Positions 9,381 through 17,947 of a stretch of 64,000 nt of DNA are shown here, in pieces. The stretch is from contig DEDT01000010.1 of the NCBI GenBank assembly GCA_002350105.1, positions 1 to 64,000 on the forward strand, read 5' to 3'. The notes beneath the pieces are model-generated. The model saw only the letters and a program-made list of their open reading frames with translations, made no database searches and was not told the DNA's origin. A program made the translations under genes and the position numbers. Position 1 is the first letter of the stretch, and every line of letters starts with the position of its first letter. Origin of the DNA: Selenomonadaceae bacterium UBA2897 (GTDB lineage Bacteria; Bacillota; Negativicutes; Selenomonadales; Selenomonadaceae).

Positions 9381-12300
9381 GTGGAAATACAGCAGATGTT
9401 CGCCAAGGATATCAACCGTCCCATCAACGGTGTCATCAAAGTCAACCAGGAGGACAATGAGGTCATCCGCCAGGAGGTGGACGAGTACGTCATCACGGAC
9501 GAGCTGCGCAAGCATTTCCGCACCTTCCTGCAGGCGTATGCTCGGGCATTTGCCCAGCCCACGTCGGATATCGGCGTCTGGATTGCGGGTTTCTTCGGCA
9601 GTGGTAAATCGCACTTTCTCAAAATCCTCTCCTATCTGCTGGACAGCGATCTGGCGGCCGCGTATCAGGTGCGCGAATGCTTTCAGGAGAAATTCGCGCA
9701 GGCGCCGGAGCTGCAGCATCTCCTGACCCAGGCGACGCAGGGCGAGACGGAGACCATCCTCTTCAACATCGACATCGAGGGCCCCATCAACAAGGACAAG
9801 ACGGCTGTGCTGCGCGTCTTCGCGAAGATGTTCTACAATCATCTGGGTTACTACGGCGAGGATCTCCAGACGGCGCGGCTGGAGCAGCACCTTGCGAGCA
9901 AGGGCAAGCTGGACGCCTTCAGGCAGGCCTTTGCGGCGGCGTATGGCGACAGCTGGGAGGATGCGCGGGATTCCTTTGCCTTCCTTGAGGATGAGGTCGT
10001 GACGGCCATGACCCAGGTGCTGGGCATGAGCGAGGCCTCGGCGCGGGACTGGTTCAATAACAGCAGCAAGCAGGAACTCAGCATCGCGCAGCTGGTCCGC
10101 GAAATCAAGGCTTATGTGGCGGGCAAGCCGGACAACTTCCGCCTGCTCTTCATGATCGATGAGGTGGGCCAGTACGTGGGCCGCGACACGGACATGTTGC
10201 TTAATCTCCAGTCTCTCGTCGAGGATCTCGGCGCACAATGCGGTGGCAAGGTCTGGGTCATGGCCACGGGCCAGGAGGCGCTGGACGAGATTATCAAGCT
10301 GCGGCAGGATGAGTTCTCGCGCATCATGGCCCGCTTCAAGACGCGGCTCTCGCTGTCCTCGTCCTCGGTCGATGAGGTCATCCAGCGCCGCGTGCTCGCC
10401 AAGACGGACGCGGCGGAGGCGGTGCTGGCCCGGGTCTACGAGGAGCATGCGGCCTCCCTGGCGAACCTCTTCGTGTTCAAGGACACCAAGACGGATGTGC
10501 ACACCTACCGCGACCTGCACGAGTTCCAGGTCAACTATCCGTTCATCCCCTATCAGTTCCTGCTGCTGCAAAAGGTCTTCTATCAGGTGCGCAAGCATGG
10601 CCAGACGGGCAAGCATCTCTCGGGCGGCGAGCGCTCCATGCTCTCCAGTTTCCAGGAGGCAGCGCAGAAAGTCCAGCACGCGCAGGAGACGGCGCTCGTG
10701 CCGTTCTATCGCTTCTACGATACGATGAATACCTTCCTCGACGGCAGCATCCGCCGCGTGGTGGACCGCTGCGAGAAAGCGGCGCAGCGGGGCGAGGGAC
10801 TGGAGCACTTCGACGTGACCGTGCTGAAATGCCTCTATCTCATCCGCTACGTGGAGGACGAGATGCCGGGCAACGCCGACAACGTGATGATCCTGCTGGC
10901 GGATGACATCAACCTCGATAAAATCAAGGCCCGCCGTCGCGTGCAGGCCTCCCTCGACCGCCTGCTGCGGCAGAACTATGTCGGCCGCACGGGCGACGTG
11001 TTCCAGTTCCTCACGGATGAGGAGCAGGAGATGCAGGACGCCATCCGCAACGAGGAGGTGGATCTCAGCCAGATTCGCGAGCATATCGGCAAGCTGATTT
11101 TCGCGGACATCTATAAAGCCAGCAAGTTCCACTATCAGAACAGCGATTTCGCCTTCAACAAAATCATCGACGGCGCGCTGATGGGCCAGTCGGTGACGGA
11201 CGGGCTGAAGCTGGAGTTCCTCACGAACGCCTCGGATGTCAGCTCCATGAACGAGCTCAGCCTCGTGGGGCGCTCGGCTGGTGAGGCGCTTGTCGTGCTG
11301 GATGCAGAGTCGCGCTACTATGAGTTCGTCGAGGAGTCGCTGCAGATCCGCAAGTACCTCAATCAGCACATGCGGGAGCGCACGTCGAAGCTGGCGGGGC
11401 TCATCGGCATGCAGGAGGCCAAGGCGACCCGGCTGGAGGGGCGCGCGCTCGAGGCCATCCGCGATGCCATCCGCCAGGGCAGGTTCTATGCCGACGGCGA
11501 GCACCTCACGCTCAAGGCGGGCGAGGCTGTCACGCGCATCAACCAGGCGCTGGAATATCTCGCGCGTCATATCTACAGCAAGCTGGCCTACATCGACCAG
11601 CCCGTGGCCACGGAGGATGAGATACGGGCCATCCTCACAGGGACGCAGCCGGCGGCGGACCTGACGGGCAAATTGCCCAACGCGCAGGCGACCCGGGATA
11701 TGGCGGAGTACCTGCAGGTGCGCGAGGCGCAGAAACGCCGCACGACGATGGCCGATGTGCAGAGCCGCTATCAGGCCGTGCCCTACGGCTGGCGGGAAAT
11801 CGACGTGGCGGCGGTGGCGGCGATGCTGCTCGCGGGGCAGCAGGCCACGCTGAAATACGCGGGCGCGAGCGTCCGGCCGGGCGACCCGCACGTGGTGGAC
11901 CTCCTGCGCAAGCGTTCGGAGATTGGCAGGACCATCATCGCCCAGCGCCAGCAGCTGAGCCAGGCCCGCCTGCGCGCGGCCACGGAGTTCCTCGGCGAGT
12001 TCCTGAATACGATGTCGGTGCCGCGTGACCAGAACGGGCTCGTGGACTTCATCAAGCGGGAATTGCAGAAGAAGCTGGACACCTACAAGGCCTGGGAGCG
12101 CGACTATGCCCATATTACGTATCCCGGCCAGTTGACGCTCCGTTTGGCCTGCAAATTCCTGCAGGAAATCCTCGCGGCGCAGCAGGACGACTTTGCCCTG
12201 CTGGAGGCCCTGGCGGCGCACATCGACGATTTTGAGCGCATTATGGATGACCTGGAGCAGCTGGAGAGTTTTTTCGACAACCAGCGCGAGCTGTTTGACG

Positions 12301-12956
12301 AGGGCTTTTACTTCTTCCAGAGCATTGGCAAGGATATCGACTATTTCCAGGACCAGCCGGAGATTCTCCAGCAGATTAACCGCATCCGCGCCATCCTGCA
12401 CGTGCCGGAGGGCCAGCCCTATGACTACACGCGCATTCCCGAGCTGCGCGGCCTCATCGACGCGGTGCGGGCGGCGCACAATGCACTGCTGGCGGAGAAG
12501 CGTCAGCAGCAGCAGGCCATCGTCGACCAGTGCGTCTACAACATCAAGGAGGCTGCGGGGCAGACGACCTGTGTGCGGGAGATTGTCGACCGCTACAACA
12601 ACTACTATCTCGGCCAGCTGCAGAAGTTCGAGCTGGCGCACAGCATCGTGGAGCTCAACGGCATGAAGGACATGCTCTATGAGCAGCAGGAGCGCGCGCT
12701 GCAGAGCATCACGAGCACCATCCAGCACCATGAGGAAGCGGCGCGGCAAAAGGTCGAGCCCCAGGGCACGGATGCGGAGCAGAAAAAGCCCGCGACGCCG
12801 CGCCCCAAGCTGCCCGTGGTGCATACGGTGGACCGCCGCGGCCTGTTCACGGTGCAGACATTCCACTCGGAAGCGGAGATTGACGCCTACCTGCGCCGCA
12901 TCGGCGATACGCTGAAACAGCAGCTCAAGGGCGCCGACAGCGTGCGCCTGAGCTGA
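9381..12956 (+). CDS. brxC: BREX ATPase BrxC (PglY family)
   Basis: BrxC is the large AAA-type ATPase of BREX, needed for both self-methylation and phage restriction in studied systems. The 1191-aa protein has Walker A GFFGSGKSH at about residues 70-78 and Walker B LLFMIDEVGQ at about 254-263, followed by an arginine-rich ATGQEALDEI segment. The long C-terminal part is helical and coiled-coil rich (FERIMDDLEQLESFFDNQRELF). The start is GTG at 9381 with AAAGGA about 10 nt upstream. Length and motifs match type 1 BREX. No frameshift is visible. Confidence 0.95.
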   Translation: MEIQQMFAKDINRPINGVIKVNQEDNEVIRQEVDEYVITDELRKHFRTFLQAYARAFAQPTSDIGVWIAGFFGSGKSHFLKILSYLLDSDLAAAYQVRECFQEKFAQAPELQHLLTQATQGETETILFNIDIEGPINKDKTAVLRVFAKMFYNHLGYYGEDLQTARLEQHLASKGKLDAFRQAFAAAYGDSWEDARDSFAFLEDEVVTAMTQVLGMSEASARDWFNNSSKQELSIAQLVREIKAYVAGKPDNFRLLFMIDEVGQYVGRDTDMLLNLQSLVEDLGAQCGGKVWVMATGQEALDEIIKLRQDEFSRIMARFKTRLSLSSSSVDEVIQRRVLAKTDAAEAVLARVYEEHAASLANLFVFKDTKTDVHTYRDLHEFQVNYPFIPYQFLLLQKVFYQVRKHGQTGKHLSGGERSMLSSFQEAAQKVQHAQETALVPFYRFYDTMNTFLDGSIRRVVDRCEKAAQRGEGLEHFDVTVLKCLYLIRYVEDEMPGNADNVMILLADDINLDKIKARRRVQASLDRLLRQNYVGRTGDVFQFLTDEEQEMQDAIRNEEVDLSQIREHIGKLIFADIYKASKFHYQNSDFAFNKIIDGALMGQSVTDGLKLEFLTNASDVSSMNELSLVGRSAGEALVVLDAESRYYEFVEESLQIRKYLNQHMRERTSKLAGLIGMQEAKATRLEGRALEAIRDAIRQGRFYADGEHLTLKAGEAVTRINQALEYLARHIYSKLAYIDQPVATEDEIRAILTGTQPAADLTGKLPNAQATRDMAEYLQVREAQKRRTTMADVQSRYQAVPYGWREIDVAAVAAMLLAGQQATLKYAGASVRPGDPHVVDLLRKRSEIGRTIIAQRQQLSQARLRAATEFLGEFLNTMSVPRDQNGLVDFIKRELQKKLDTYKAWERDYAHITYPGQLTLRLACKFLQEILAAQQDDFALLEALAAHIDDFERIMDDLEQLESFFDNQRELFDEGFYFFQSIGKDIDYFQDQPEILQQINRIRAILHVPEGQPYDYTRIPELRGLIDAVRAAHNALLAEKRQQQQAIVDQCVYNIKEAAGQTTCVREIVDRYNNYYLGQLQKFELAHSIVELNGMKDMLYEQQERALQSITSTIQHHEEAARQKVEPQGTDAEQKKPATPRPKLPVVHTVDRRGLFTVQTFHSEAEIDAYLRRIGDTLKQQLKGADSVRLS

Positions 12957-13000
12957 GAGCGCGAGATAGGACGGAGAACAAAGGAAAAGGAGAGGCCGGC

Positions 13001-16000
13001 ATGGATAAGAACGCCATTAAGAAATATGCCATTTGGGCGCGGCGGGAGCTCATCGAGCGCGTGACGCAGCGGGCGTGGCGCTATGAGGTGAAGGAAGATG
13101 CGCCGCAGGCGGGGCTCACGGCTATCGAGGGGCGCGTGCTGGAGCCCGTGGAGCAGCGCCAGCGCGAGCGGCTGGTACGCGAGGTGCAGGCGCATGGCTT
13201 CCAGGCCGTGATGGAGGAGGCCGCCTACACGTGGTTTAACCGCTTCGCGGCGCTGCGCTTCATGGAGGTCAACGGCTATCTGCCCTCGCATGTGCGCATC
13301 TTCTCGGATGAGCAGGGCGCGTTCCAGCCGGAGATATTGCACGCGTGCCTCACCATGGACGAGCCGTGGCTGGATCAGGCGCGCATCTTCGCCATGCAGG
13401 AGAATAACGAGACGGCGGCGCTCTATAAATACCTGCTTATCGCGCAGTGCAACGCGCTGGGCGAGGTGCTGCCCGCGATGTTCGAGCCCCTCGCAGACTG
13501 GACGGAGCTGCTGCTGCCCGACAACCTGCTGCGCGGGGAAAGCGTGCTTGCGCATCTCGTGGCCGATATCCCCGAGGAGGACTGGCGCGACGCCGTGCAG
13601 ATTATCGGCTGGCTCTACCAGTACTACAATACGGAGCCGAAGGATGCCGTCTTCGCGTCCAAGGAAAAGGTGAGGAAAGAGGATATCCCCGCCGCGACGC
13701 AGCTCTTTACGCCGGACTGGATTGTGCGCTACATGGTGGAGAACAGTCTCGGCCGCTACTGGCTGGAGCGGCATCCCGAGTGCAGCGCGGAGGCGTTCGG
13801 CTGGCGCTACTATCTGCCCGAGGCGGAGCAGGAGCCTGCGGTCGCGCGGGAGCTCGCCGCCATCCGCGAGGCCTCGCAGGGCGTGCGTCCCGAGGATATC
13901 CGCCTCATCGACCCCTGCATGGGCAGCGGCCATATTCTCGTCTATGCCTTTACCGTGCTCGCGCAGATCTATACGCAGGCGGGCTATTCGCGCCGTCAGA
14001 TTGCGCAGCTCATCCTCGAGCACAATCTCTACGGTCTCGACATCGACGAGCGTGCCTACCAGCTGGCCTATTTCGCCGTGATGATGCAGGCACGCCAAAT
14101 TGACTCGCGCATCTTCACGCGCGGCGTGCATCCGCACCTCGTGGCCATCACGGAGAGCAACGGCATCGAGCCGCTGGAACTCGCGGAGGAGCCGACATTT
14201 GATACGCTCGTCGTGGAGGAGGTCAATGACCTGCTCGCCCAATTCCGCGATGCGAAGGAATACGGCTCCCTGCTCACGCCCGAGGCCCCCAGCCCCGACC
14301 TGCTGGCCCGCTGGGAGAAATTCAAGAACGAGGCCGACCTCAATCTCCTGCTCGCCAGCTGGATCGCCAGCGTCGACGAAATCCTGCCACAGCTCGTGCA
14401 GCAGGCGGAAATACTTGCACGGAAATATGAAATTGTTGCCACGAATCCACCGTATATGGGGAAAGGCATGGATAACATCTTATCAGCATACCTTAAAAAG
14501 AATTATACGGATAGTCGTATGGACCTTTTTGCGGTTTTTATAGAGAGATGTCATCAATTTATATCTGATACAGGTTATCAGTCGATGATTACACAACATG
14601 CGTGGATGTTCTTGTCAAGTTATGAAAAACTACGAGATAAAATTCAAAAATCTACGATTGTTAATTTAGCTCATCTTGGTCCGCGTGCATTTGAAGAAAT
14701 TGGCGGCGAAGTCGTCCAAACAGTTGCATTTGTATTAAGCAGGCGAAGCATCCCGAGTTATCAAGCAGTATATATTCATATGGTGGAGGAAAAAACTCAA
14801 ACGGACAAAGAAAAGGTGTTTCTTTCCGGTACGAAGCGTTTCATTTGTACTCAAGAGGGATTTAGAAAGATACCAGGTTCTCCTATAGCTTATTGGGTCG
14901 GTGATAATTGCAAAAATTCTTTTCAAAATCCTTCACTAGGACAAATTGAACCACCTAAAGCAGGTCTTTCTACTACTGATAATCAAAGATTTTTACGTTT
15001 TTGGTGGGAAATCGTAAATAAAGATATGGCTCGAGATGTGCAAAGTATTGAGGACATACAAAAAGTATCAAGGATACAGCGTTGGTTTCCTATGACTAAG
15101 GGAGGGACGTATCGTAAATGGTACGGGAATAATGAATATGTACTAGACTTTAAGGATGATGGACGTGATTTACGCTATTGGCTTACACACAATCCCAAAG
15201 ACCCTAAAACAACTAGTGCCAGTCGATACATACGAAATTATTCAAGCTATGGAAAAGCAGGATTTTCTTTTAGTGATGTATCGAATAATATTTCTTTTCG
15301 TTACCAGCCGATTGGATACATACCCAATGCTCGGGGGCCAATGATTTATAGTAGCGATTTATCACTATTGAGTTGTTTGAATTCTTGCGTGATAGATTAT
15401 TTAGTGCATATTATTGCGCCAACACTTACATTTAACGTTGGGGATATAAAAAAACTGCCAATTGCTGATGCAAAAGGGTCACGTGATGAGATTATTAAAT
15501 TTTCAAAACAGAATATTTCTCTTGCAAAGGCCGACTGGGACTCCTTTGAGACTTCGTGGGATTTCCAGCGGCACCCGCTGCTGACCTACGACACGCCGCG
15601 TTTGGCGGATGCCTATCGGGCCTGGCAGGCCACGTGCGAGGAGCGTTTCTGCCAGCTGCGGGCGAACGAGGAGGAGCTGAACCGCATCTTTATCGACATC
15701 TATGGCTTGCAGGACGAGCTTACGCCGGACGTGGCGGAGCGGGACGTGACCGTGGCGCGCATCTACGACACGAAGGAGGATATCCCCGAGACGATGAAGG
15801 GCAACGCCTACGTGCTCACGCGCGCGGACGTCGTGCGCAGCCTGCTTTCCTATGCCGTGGGCTGCATGTTTGGCCGCTACAGCCTCGACACGCCGGGGCT
15901 AGTCTATGCGGGCGGCAATTTTGACGCCAGCAAATATCCGAGCTTTGCGCCCGATGCGGATGCCATCATCCCCATTTGCGACGACGACTATTTCCCCGAC

Positions 16001-16534
16001 GACGTTACGGGGCGCTTCGTCGCTTGGCTGCGCGCCGCCTACGGCGACACCTGCCTGCAGGAGAACCTCGACTTCATCGCCACGGCACTCGGCGGCAAGG
16101 GCTCCGCGCTCGACACCATCCGCAACTACTTCCTGAACGACTTTTACCGCGACCATTGCCAGCGCTACCAGAAACGCCCCATCTACTGGCTCTGCGACGC
16201 CGGGCGGCGCAACAGCTTCAAGGCGCTCATCTACATCCACCGCTACGACCGGGACACGATGGCGCGCCTGCGCACGGGCTACGTCTACCAGCAGCAGGAG
16301 ATCTACAAGAACAAAATCGACCAGCTGGAGCAACAGGAGGCGAACGCCGCCAGCAACGCGGACCGCACCAGAGCGCGCAAGCAGCTCAAGAAGATGCGCG
16401 ACCAGCTCGACGAGATCCACGCCTACGAGGAACGTGTCCACCACTACGCCGACCTCCGCCAGCCCATGGACCTCGACGACGGCGTCAAGCACAACTACAC
16501 CCTCTTCGAAGACATCCTCGCGAAAATCAAGTAA
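13001..16534 (+). CDS. pglX: BREX adenine-specific DNA methyltransferase PglX
   Basis: PglX methylates adenine in a short asymmetric site and so marks the host genome as self. The 1177-aa product carries SAM motif I DPCMGSGHILVYAF (about residue 304) and catalytic motif NPPY (about 482). The C-terminal part includes the target-recognition and BREX-specific regions and ends with a charged coiled coil (YVYQQQEIYKNKIDQLEQ). Composition changes abruptly: from about 14410 to 15540, starting at NPPY and covering the likely target-recognition domain, the DNA is strongly AT-rich between GC-rich flanks. This implies domain exchange. The last 484 bp are duplicated at 17369-17852. ATG follows AAGGAGAGG. 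Confidence 0.95.
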   Translation: MDKNAIKKYAIWARRELIERVTQRAWRYEVKEDAPQAGLTAIEGRVLEPVEQRQRERLVREVQAHGFQAVMEEAAYTWFNRFAALRFMEVNGYLPSHVRIFSDEQGAFQPEILHACLTMDEPWLDQARIFAMQENNETAALYKYLLIAQCNALGEVLPAMFEPLADWTELLLPDNLLRGESVLAHLVADIPEEDWRDAVQIIGWLYQYYNTEPKDAVFASKEKVRKEDIPAATQLFTPDWIVRYMVENSLGRYWLERHPECSAEAFGWRYYLPEAEQEPAVARELAAIREASQGVRPEDIRLIDPCMGSGHILVYAFTVLAQIYTQAGYSRRQIAQLILEHNLYGLDIDERAYQLAYFAVMMQARQIDSRIFTRGVHPHLVAITESNGIEPLELAEEPTFDTLVVEEVNDLLAQFRDAKEYGSLLTPEAPSPDLLARWEKFKNEADLNLLLASWIASVDEILPQLVQQAEILARKYEIVATNPPYMGKGMDNILSAYLKKNYTDSRMDLFAVFIERCHQFISDTGYQSMITQHAWMFLSSYEKLRDKIQKSTIVNLAHLGPRAFEEIGGEVVQTVAFVLSRRSIPSYQAVYIHMVEEKTQTDKEKVFLSGTKRFICTQEGFRKIPGSPIAYWVGDNCKNSFQNPSLGQIEPPKAGLSTTDNQRFLRFWWEIVNKDMARDVQSIEDIQKVSRIQRWFPMTKGGTYRKWYGNNEYVLDFKDDGRDLRYWLTHNPKDPKTTSASRYIRNYSSYGKAGFSFSDVSNNISFRYQPIGYIPNARGPMIYSSDLSLLSCLNSCVIDYLVHIIAPTLTFNVGDIKKLPIADAKGSRDEIIKFSKQNISLAKADWDSFETSWDFQRHPLLTYDTPRLADAYRAWQATCEERFCQLRANEEELNRIFIDIYGLQDELTPDVAERDVTVARIYDTKEDIPETMKGNAYVLTRADVVRSLLSYAVGCMFGRYSLDTPGLVYAGGNFDASKYPSFAPDADAIIPICDDDYFPDDVTGRFVAWLRAAYGDTCLQENLDFIATALGGKGSALDTIRNYFLNDFYRDHCQRYQKRPIYWLCDAGRRNSFKALIYIHRYDRDTMARLRTGYVYQQQEIYKNKIDQLEQQEANAASNADRTRARKQLKKMRDQLDEIHAYEERVHHYADLRQPMDLDDGVKHNYTLFEDILAKIK
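16051..16534 (+). repeat. 484-bp direct repeat, copy 1 (3' end of pglX)
   Basis: This segment, from CTGCCTGCAGG to the pglX stop, recurs colinearly and without gaps at 17369-17852. By eye I count about 30 differences (about 94% identity). The repeat unit period is 1318 bp and encloses the antitoxin-PIN module. Confidence 0.9.
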
Positions 16535-16644
16535 GGAGCGGGAGACTACCAAACGCCGAGGGATCGGCCTGCATCATCGGTAAGGCGCAGGGTAGGCTAT
16601 CGAATGGACGGCCTGCTGGCAGACCCGTGCGGGGCTTTTTATCG

Positions 16645-16689
16645 CTTCAGCAAATAGTTCTTGCTGAAGGTTGAAGAACACGATATAAT
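16645..16689 (+). promoter_or_regulatory. Promoter and operator-like inverted repeat of the antitoxin gene
   Basis: TTGCTG (16661-16666), a 17-nt spacer and TATAAT (16684-16689) form a good promoter. A perfect 9-bp inverted repeat, CTTCAGCAA/TTGCTGAAG (16645-16653, 16661-16669), covers the -35. That is the usual place for autorepression by an AbrB/MazE-type antitoxin. It could alternatively act as an RNA hairpin. Confidence 0.55.
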
Positions 16690-16732
16690 GAAAGTATGGA
16701 AATCCCTACTTTTTCGGAAGGAGGTTTTTATT

Positions 16733-17014
16733 ATGATGGCAGCAACCGTTCCGGATACGTTCATCGATAATGCCAAAGTTATGGCGAAGGGACAGGTTAC
16801 AATCCCCAAGGATGTGCGCGAGGTATTAGGCGTATCAAGCGGCAGCCGGGTTACTTTTATCGTGGAGAAAGGTGCCGTACGCTTGGTTAATTCTGCTGTT
16901 TACGCTATGCAGATGCTTCAGAACGAAATGGCGGGAGAAGCATCGAAGTCCGGGCTGGAGACGGAGGAGGACGTCAATAGGCTGGTCAAAGAGGTTCGTG
17001 CGGAGAGTGAGTAA
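16733..17014 (+). CDS. AbrB/MazE-like antitoxin
   Basis: This 93-aa SpoVT/AbrB-fold DNA-binding protein has the family signature [25 protein letters not shown] near residues 18-42. Such proteins form swapped-hairpin dimers that repress their own operon and neutralise a partner toxin through the C-terminal tail. The start at 16733 is set by AAGGAGG 8 nt upstream. An immediate second ATG follows. The PIN-domain gene starts 3 bp after its stop, the classic antitoxin-toxin order. It sits inside the BREX locus between pglX and pglZ. Confidence 0.85.
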   Translation: MMAATVPDTFIDNAKVMAKGQVTIPKDVREVLGVSSGSRVTFIVEKGAVRLVNSAVYAMQMLQNEMAGEASKSGLETEEDVNRLVKEVRAESE

Positions 17015-17017
17015 GTC

Positions 17018-17947
17018 GTGAGAATCCTGATTGACACCAACATTCTGATTTCATCCGTGTTGGGGCATGGCACGCCGTTCAAGGCTTATATTAAGGCTGT
17101 CACTTATCCTAATCAGGGCATAGTTTGTGAGCAGAATGTCCACGAGATACGACGCATCTTTAATCGTAAATTTCCTAAGCGAGTACCTGATATGGAGAAA
17201 TTCCTGAGCCTGGCTTTGCAGACGTTGGAGCTTGTCCGTGTACCGAATGCACCAGTTTTGCAGGAACAGGCCATCCGCGATGAAAACGACCGTCCTATTC
17301 TCCGGGCTGCAATAAAAGCTCAAGCTGACATTATATTGACGGGCGATAAAGACTTCTTGGAGTCTGATCTGCCTGCAGGAGAACCTCGACTTCATCGCCA
17401 CGGCACTCGGCGGCAAGGGTTCCGCGCTCGACACCATCCGCACCTACTTTTTGAGCGACTTCTACCGCGACCACTGCCAGCGCTACCAGAAGCGCCCCAT
17501 CTACTGGCTCTGCGACGCGGGACGGCGCAACAGCTTCAAGGCGCTCATCTACATCCACCGCTACGACAGGGACACGATGGCGCGCCTGCGCACGGGCTAC
17601 GTCTACAACCAGCAGGAAATTTACAAGAACCAAATCGACATGCTGGAGCAGCGCGAGGCGAACGCCGCCAGCAACGCGGACCGCACCAGGACTCACAAGC
17701 AGCTCAAGAAAATGCGCGACTAGCTCGACGAAATCCACGCCTACGAGGAACGCGTCCACCACTACGCCGACCTCCGCCAGCCCCTGGACCTCGACGACGG
17801 CGTCAAGCACAACTACACCCTCTTCGAAGACATCCTCGCGAAAATCAAGTAAGTTGCAAGAGAAAGGAGTATTGCACTGTCAGGATGGATAGGGGTATAA
17901 TAATAGCAAATCATAGCATAGGCAGGGGCACAGAACATGAGCGATAA
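17018..17947 (+). CDS. PIN-domain toxin with replaced C terminus (fused out-of-frame tail)
   Basis: Residues 1-117 form a PIN ribonuclease of the COG1569-like toxin group. The acidic residues expected for metal binding are present: D6 (DTN), E43, D91 and D110/D112 in LTGDKDF. At nucleotide 17369 (codon 118) the gene runs into the duplicated pglX 3' segment in a different frame, so the last roughly 15-25 residues of a normal PIN protein are replaced by about 190 Arg/His/Pro-rich residues without recognisable fold. The start is GTG at 17018, with a weak ribosome site, just behind the antitoxin. Whether the 309-aa fusion is stable or toxic is unknown; the catalytic core is intact. Confidence 0.7.
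   Translation: MRILIDTNILISSVLGHGTPFKAYIKAVTYPNQGIVCEQNVHEIRRIFNRKFPKRVPDMEKFLSLALQTLELVRVPNAPVLQEQAIRDENDRPILRAAIKAQADIILTGDKDFLESDLPAGEPRLHRHGTRRQGFRARHHPHLLFERLLPRPLPALPEAPHLLALRRGTAQQLQGAHLHPPLRQGHDGAPAHGLRLQPAGNLQEPNRHAGAARGERRQQRGPHQDSQAAQENARLARRNPRLRGTRPPLRRPPPAPGPRRRRQAQLHPLRRHPRENQVSCKRKEYCTVRMDRGIIIANHSIGRGTEHER
17369..17852 (+). pseudogene. Remnant of a second pglX 3' end
   Basis: This is a colinear copy of the last 484 bp of pglX (16051-16534), about 94% identical by eye. Its reading frame is broken by TAG at 17721, where the intact gene has CAG. It begins abruptly inside the PIN gene and keeps the original pglX stop. The divergence argues against a very recent tandem duplication and fits a leftover from another pglX allele. 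Confidence 0.88.
17872..17901 (+). promoter_or_regulatory. Promoter of the Rpn-family gene
   Basis: TTGCAC (17872-17877), an 18-nt spacer and TATAAT (17896-17901) lie 36 bp before the ATG and just after the pglX remnant. The nuclease gene thus appears to have its own promoter inside the BREX locus. Confidence 0.6.

Noticed and set aside
9234..12866. 1210-codon open frame on the minus strand opposite brxC
   Set aside because: It is a mirror of a GC-rich coding strand; it has no ribosome site or family motif and lies opposite an unmistakable BrxC.
16535..16644. Possible extra copy of the structured element after pglX
   Set aside because: It lacks the CAAACGACCC core and the long outer stem; only a weak hairpin with a T-run near 16624-16640 is visible.
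17372..17852. pglX remnant as an active phase-variation partner
   Set aside because: It is a direct repeat holding only the 3' end with a nonsense codon, and no recombinase gene lies nearby, so inversion-type switching is not supported; excision remains possible.
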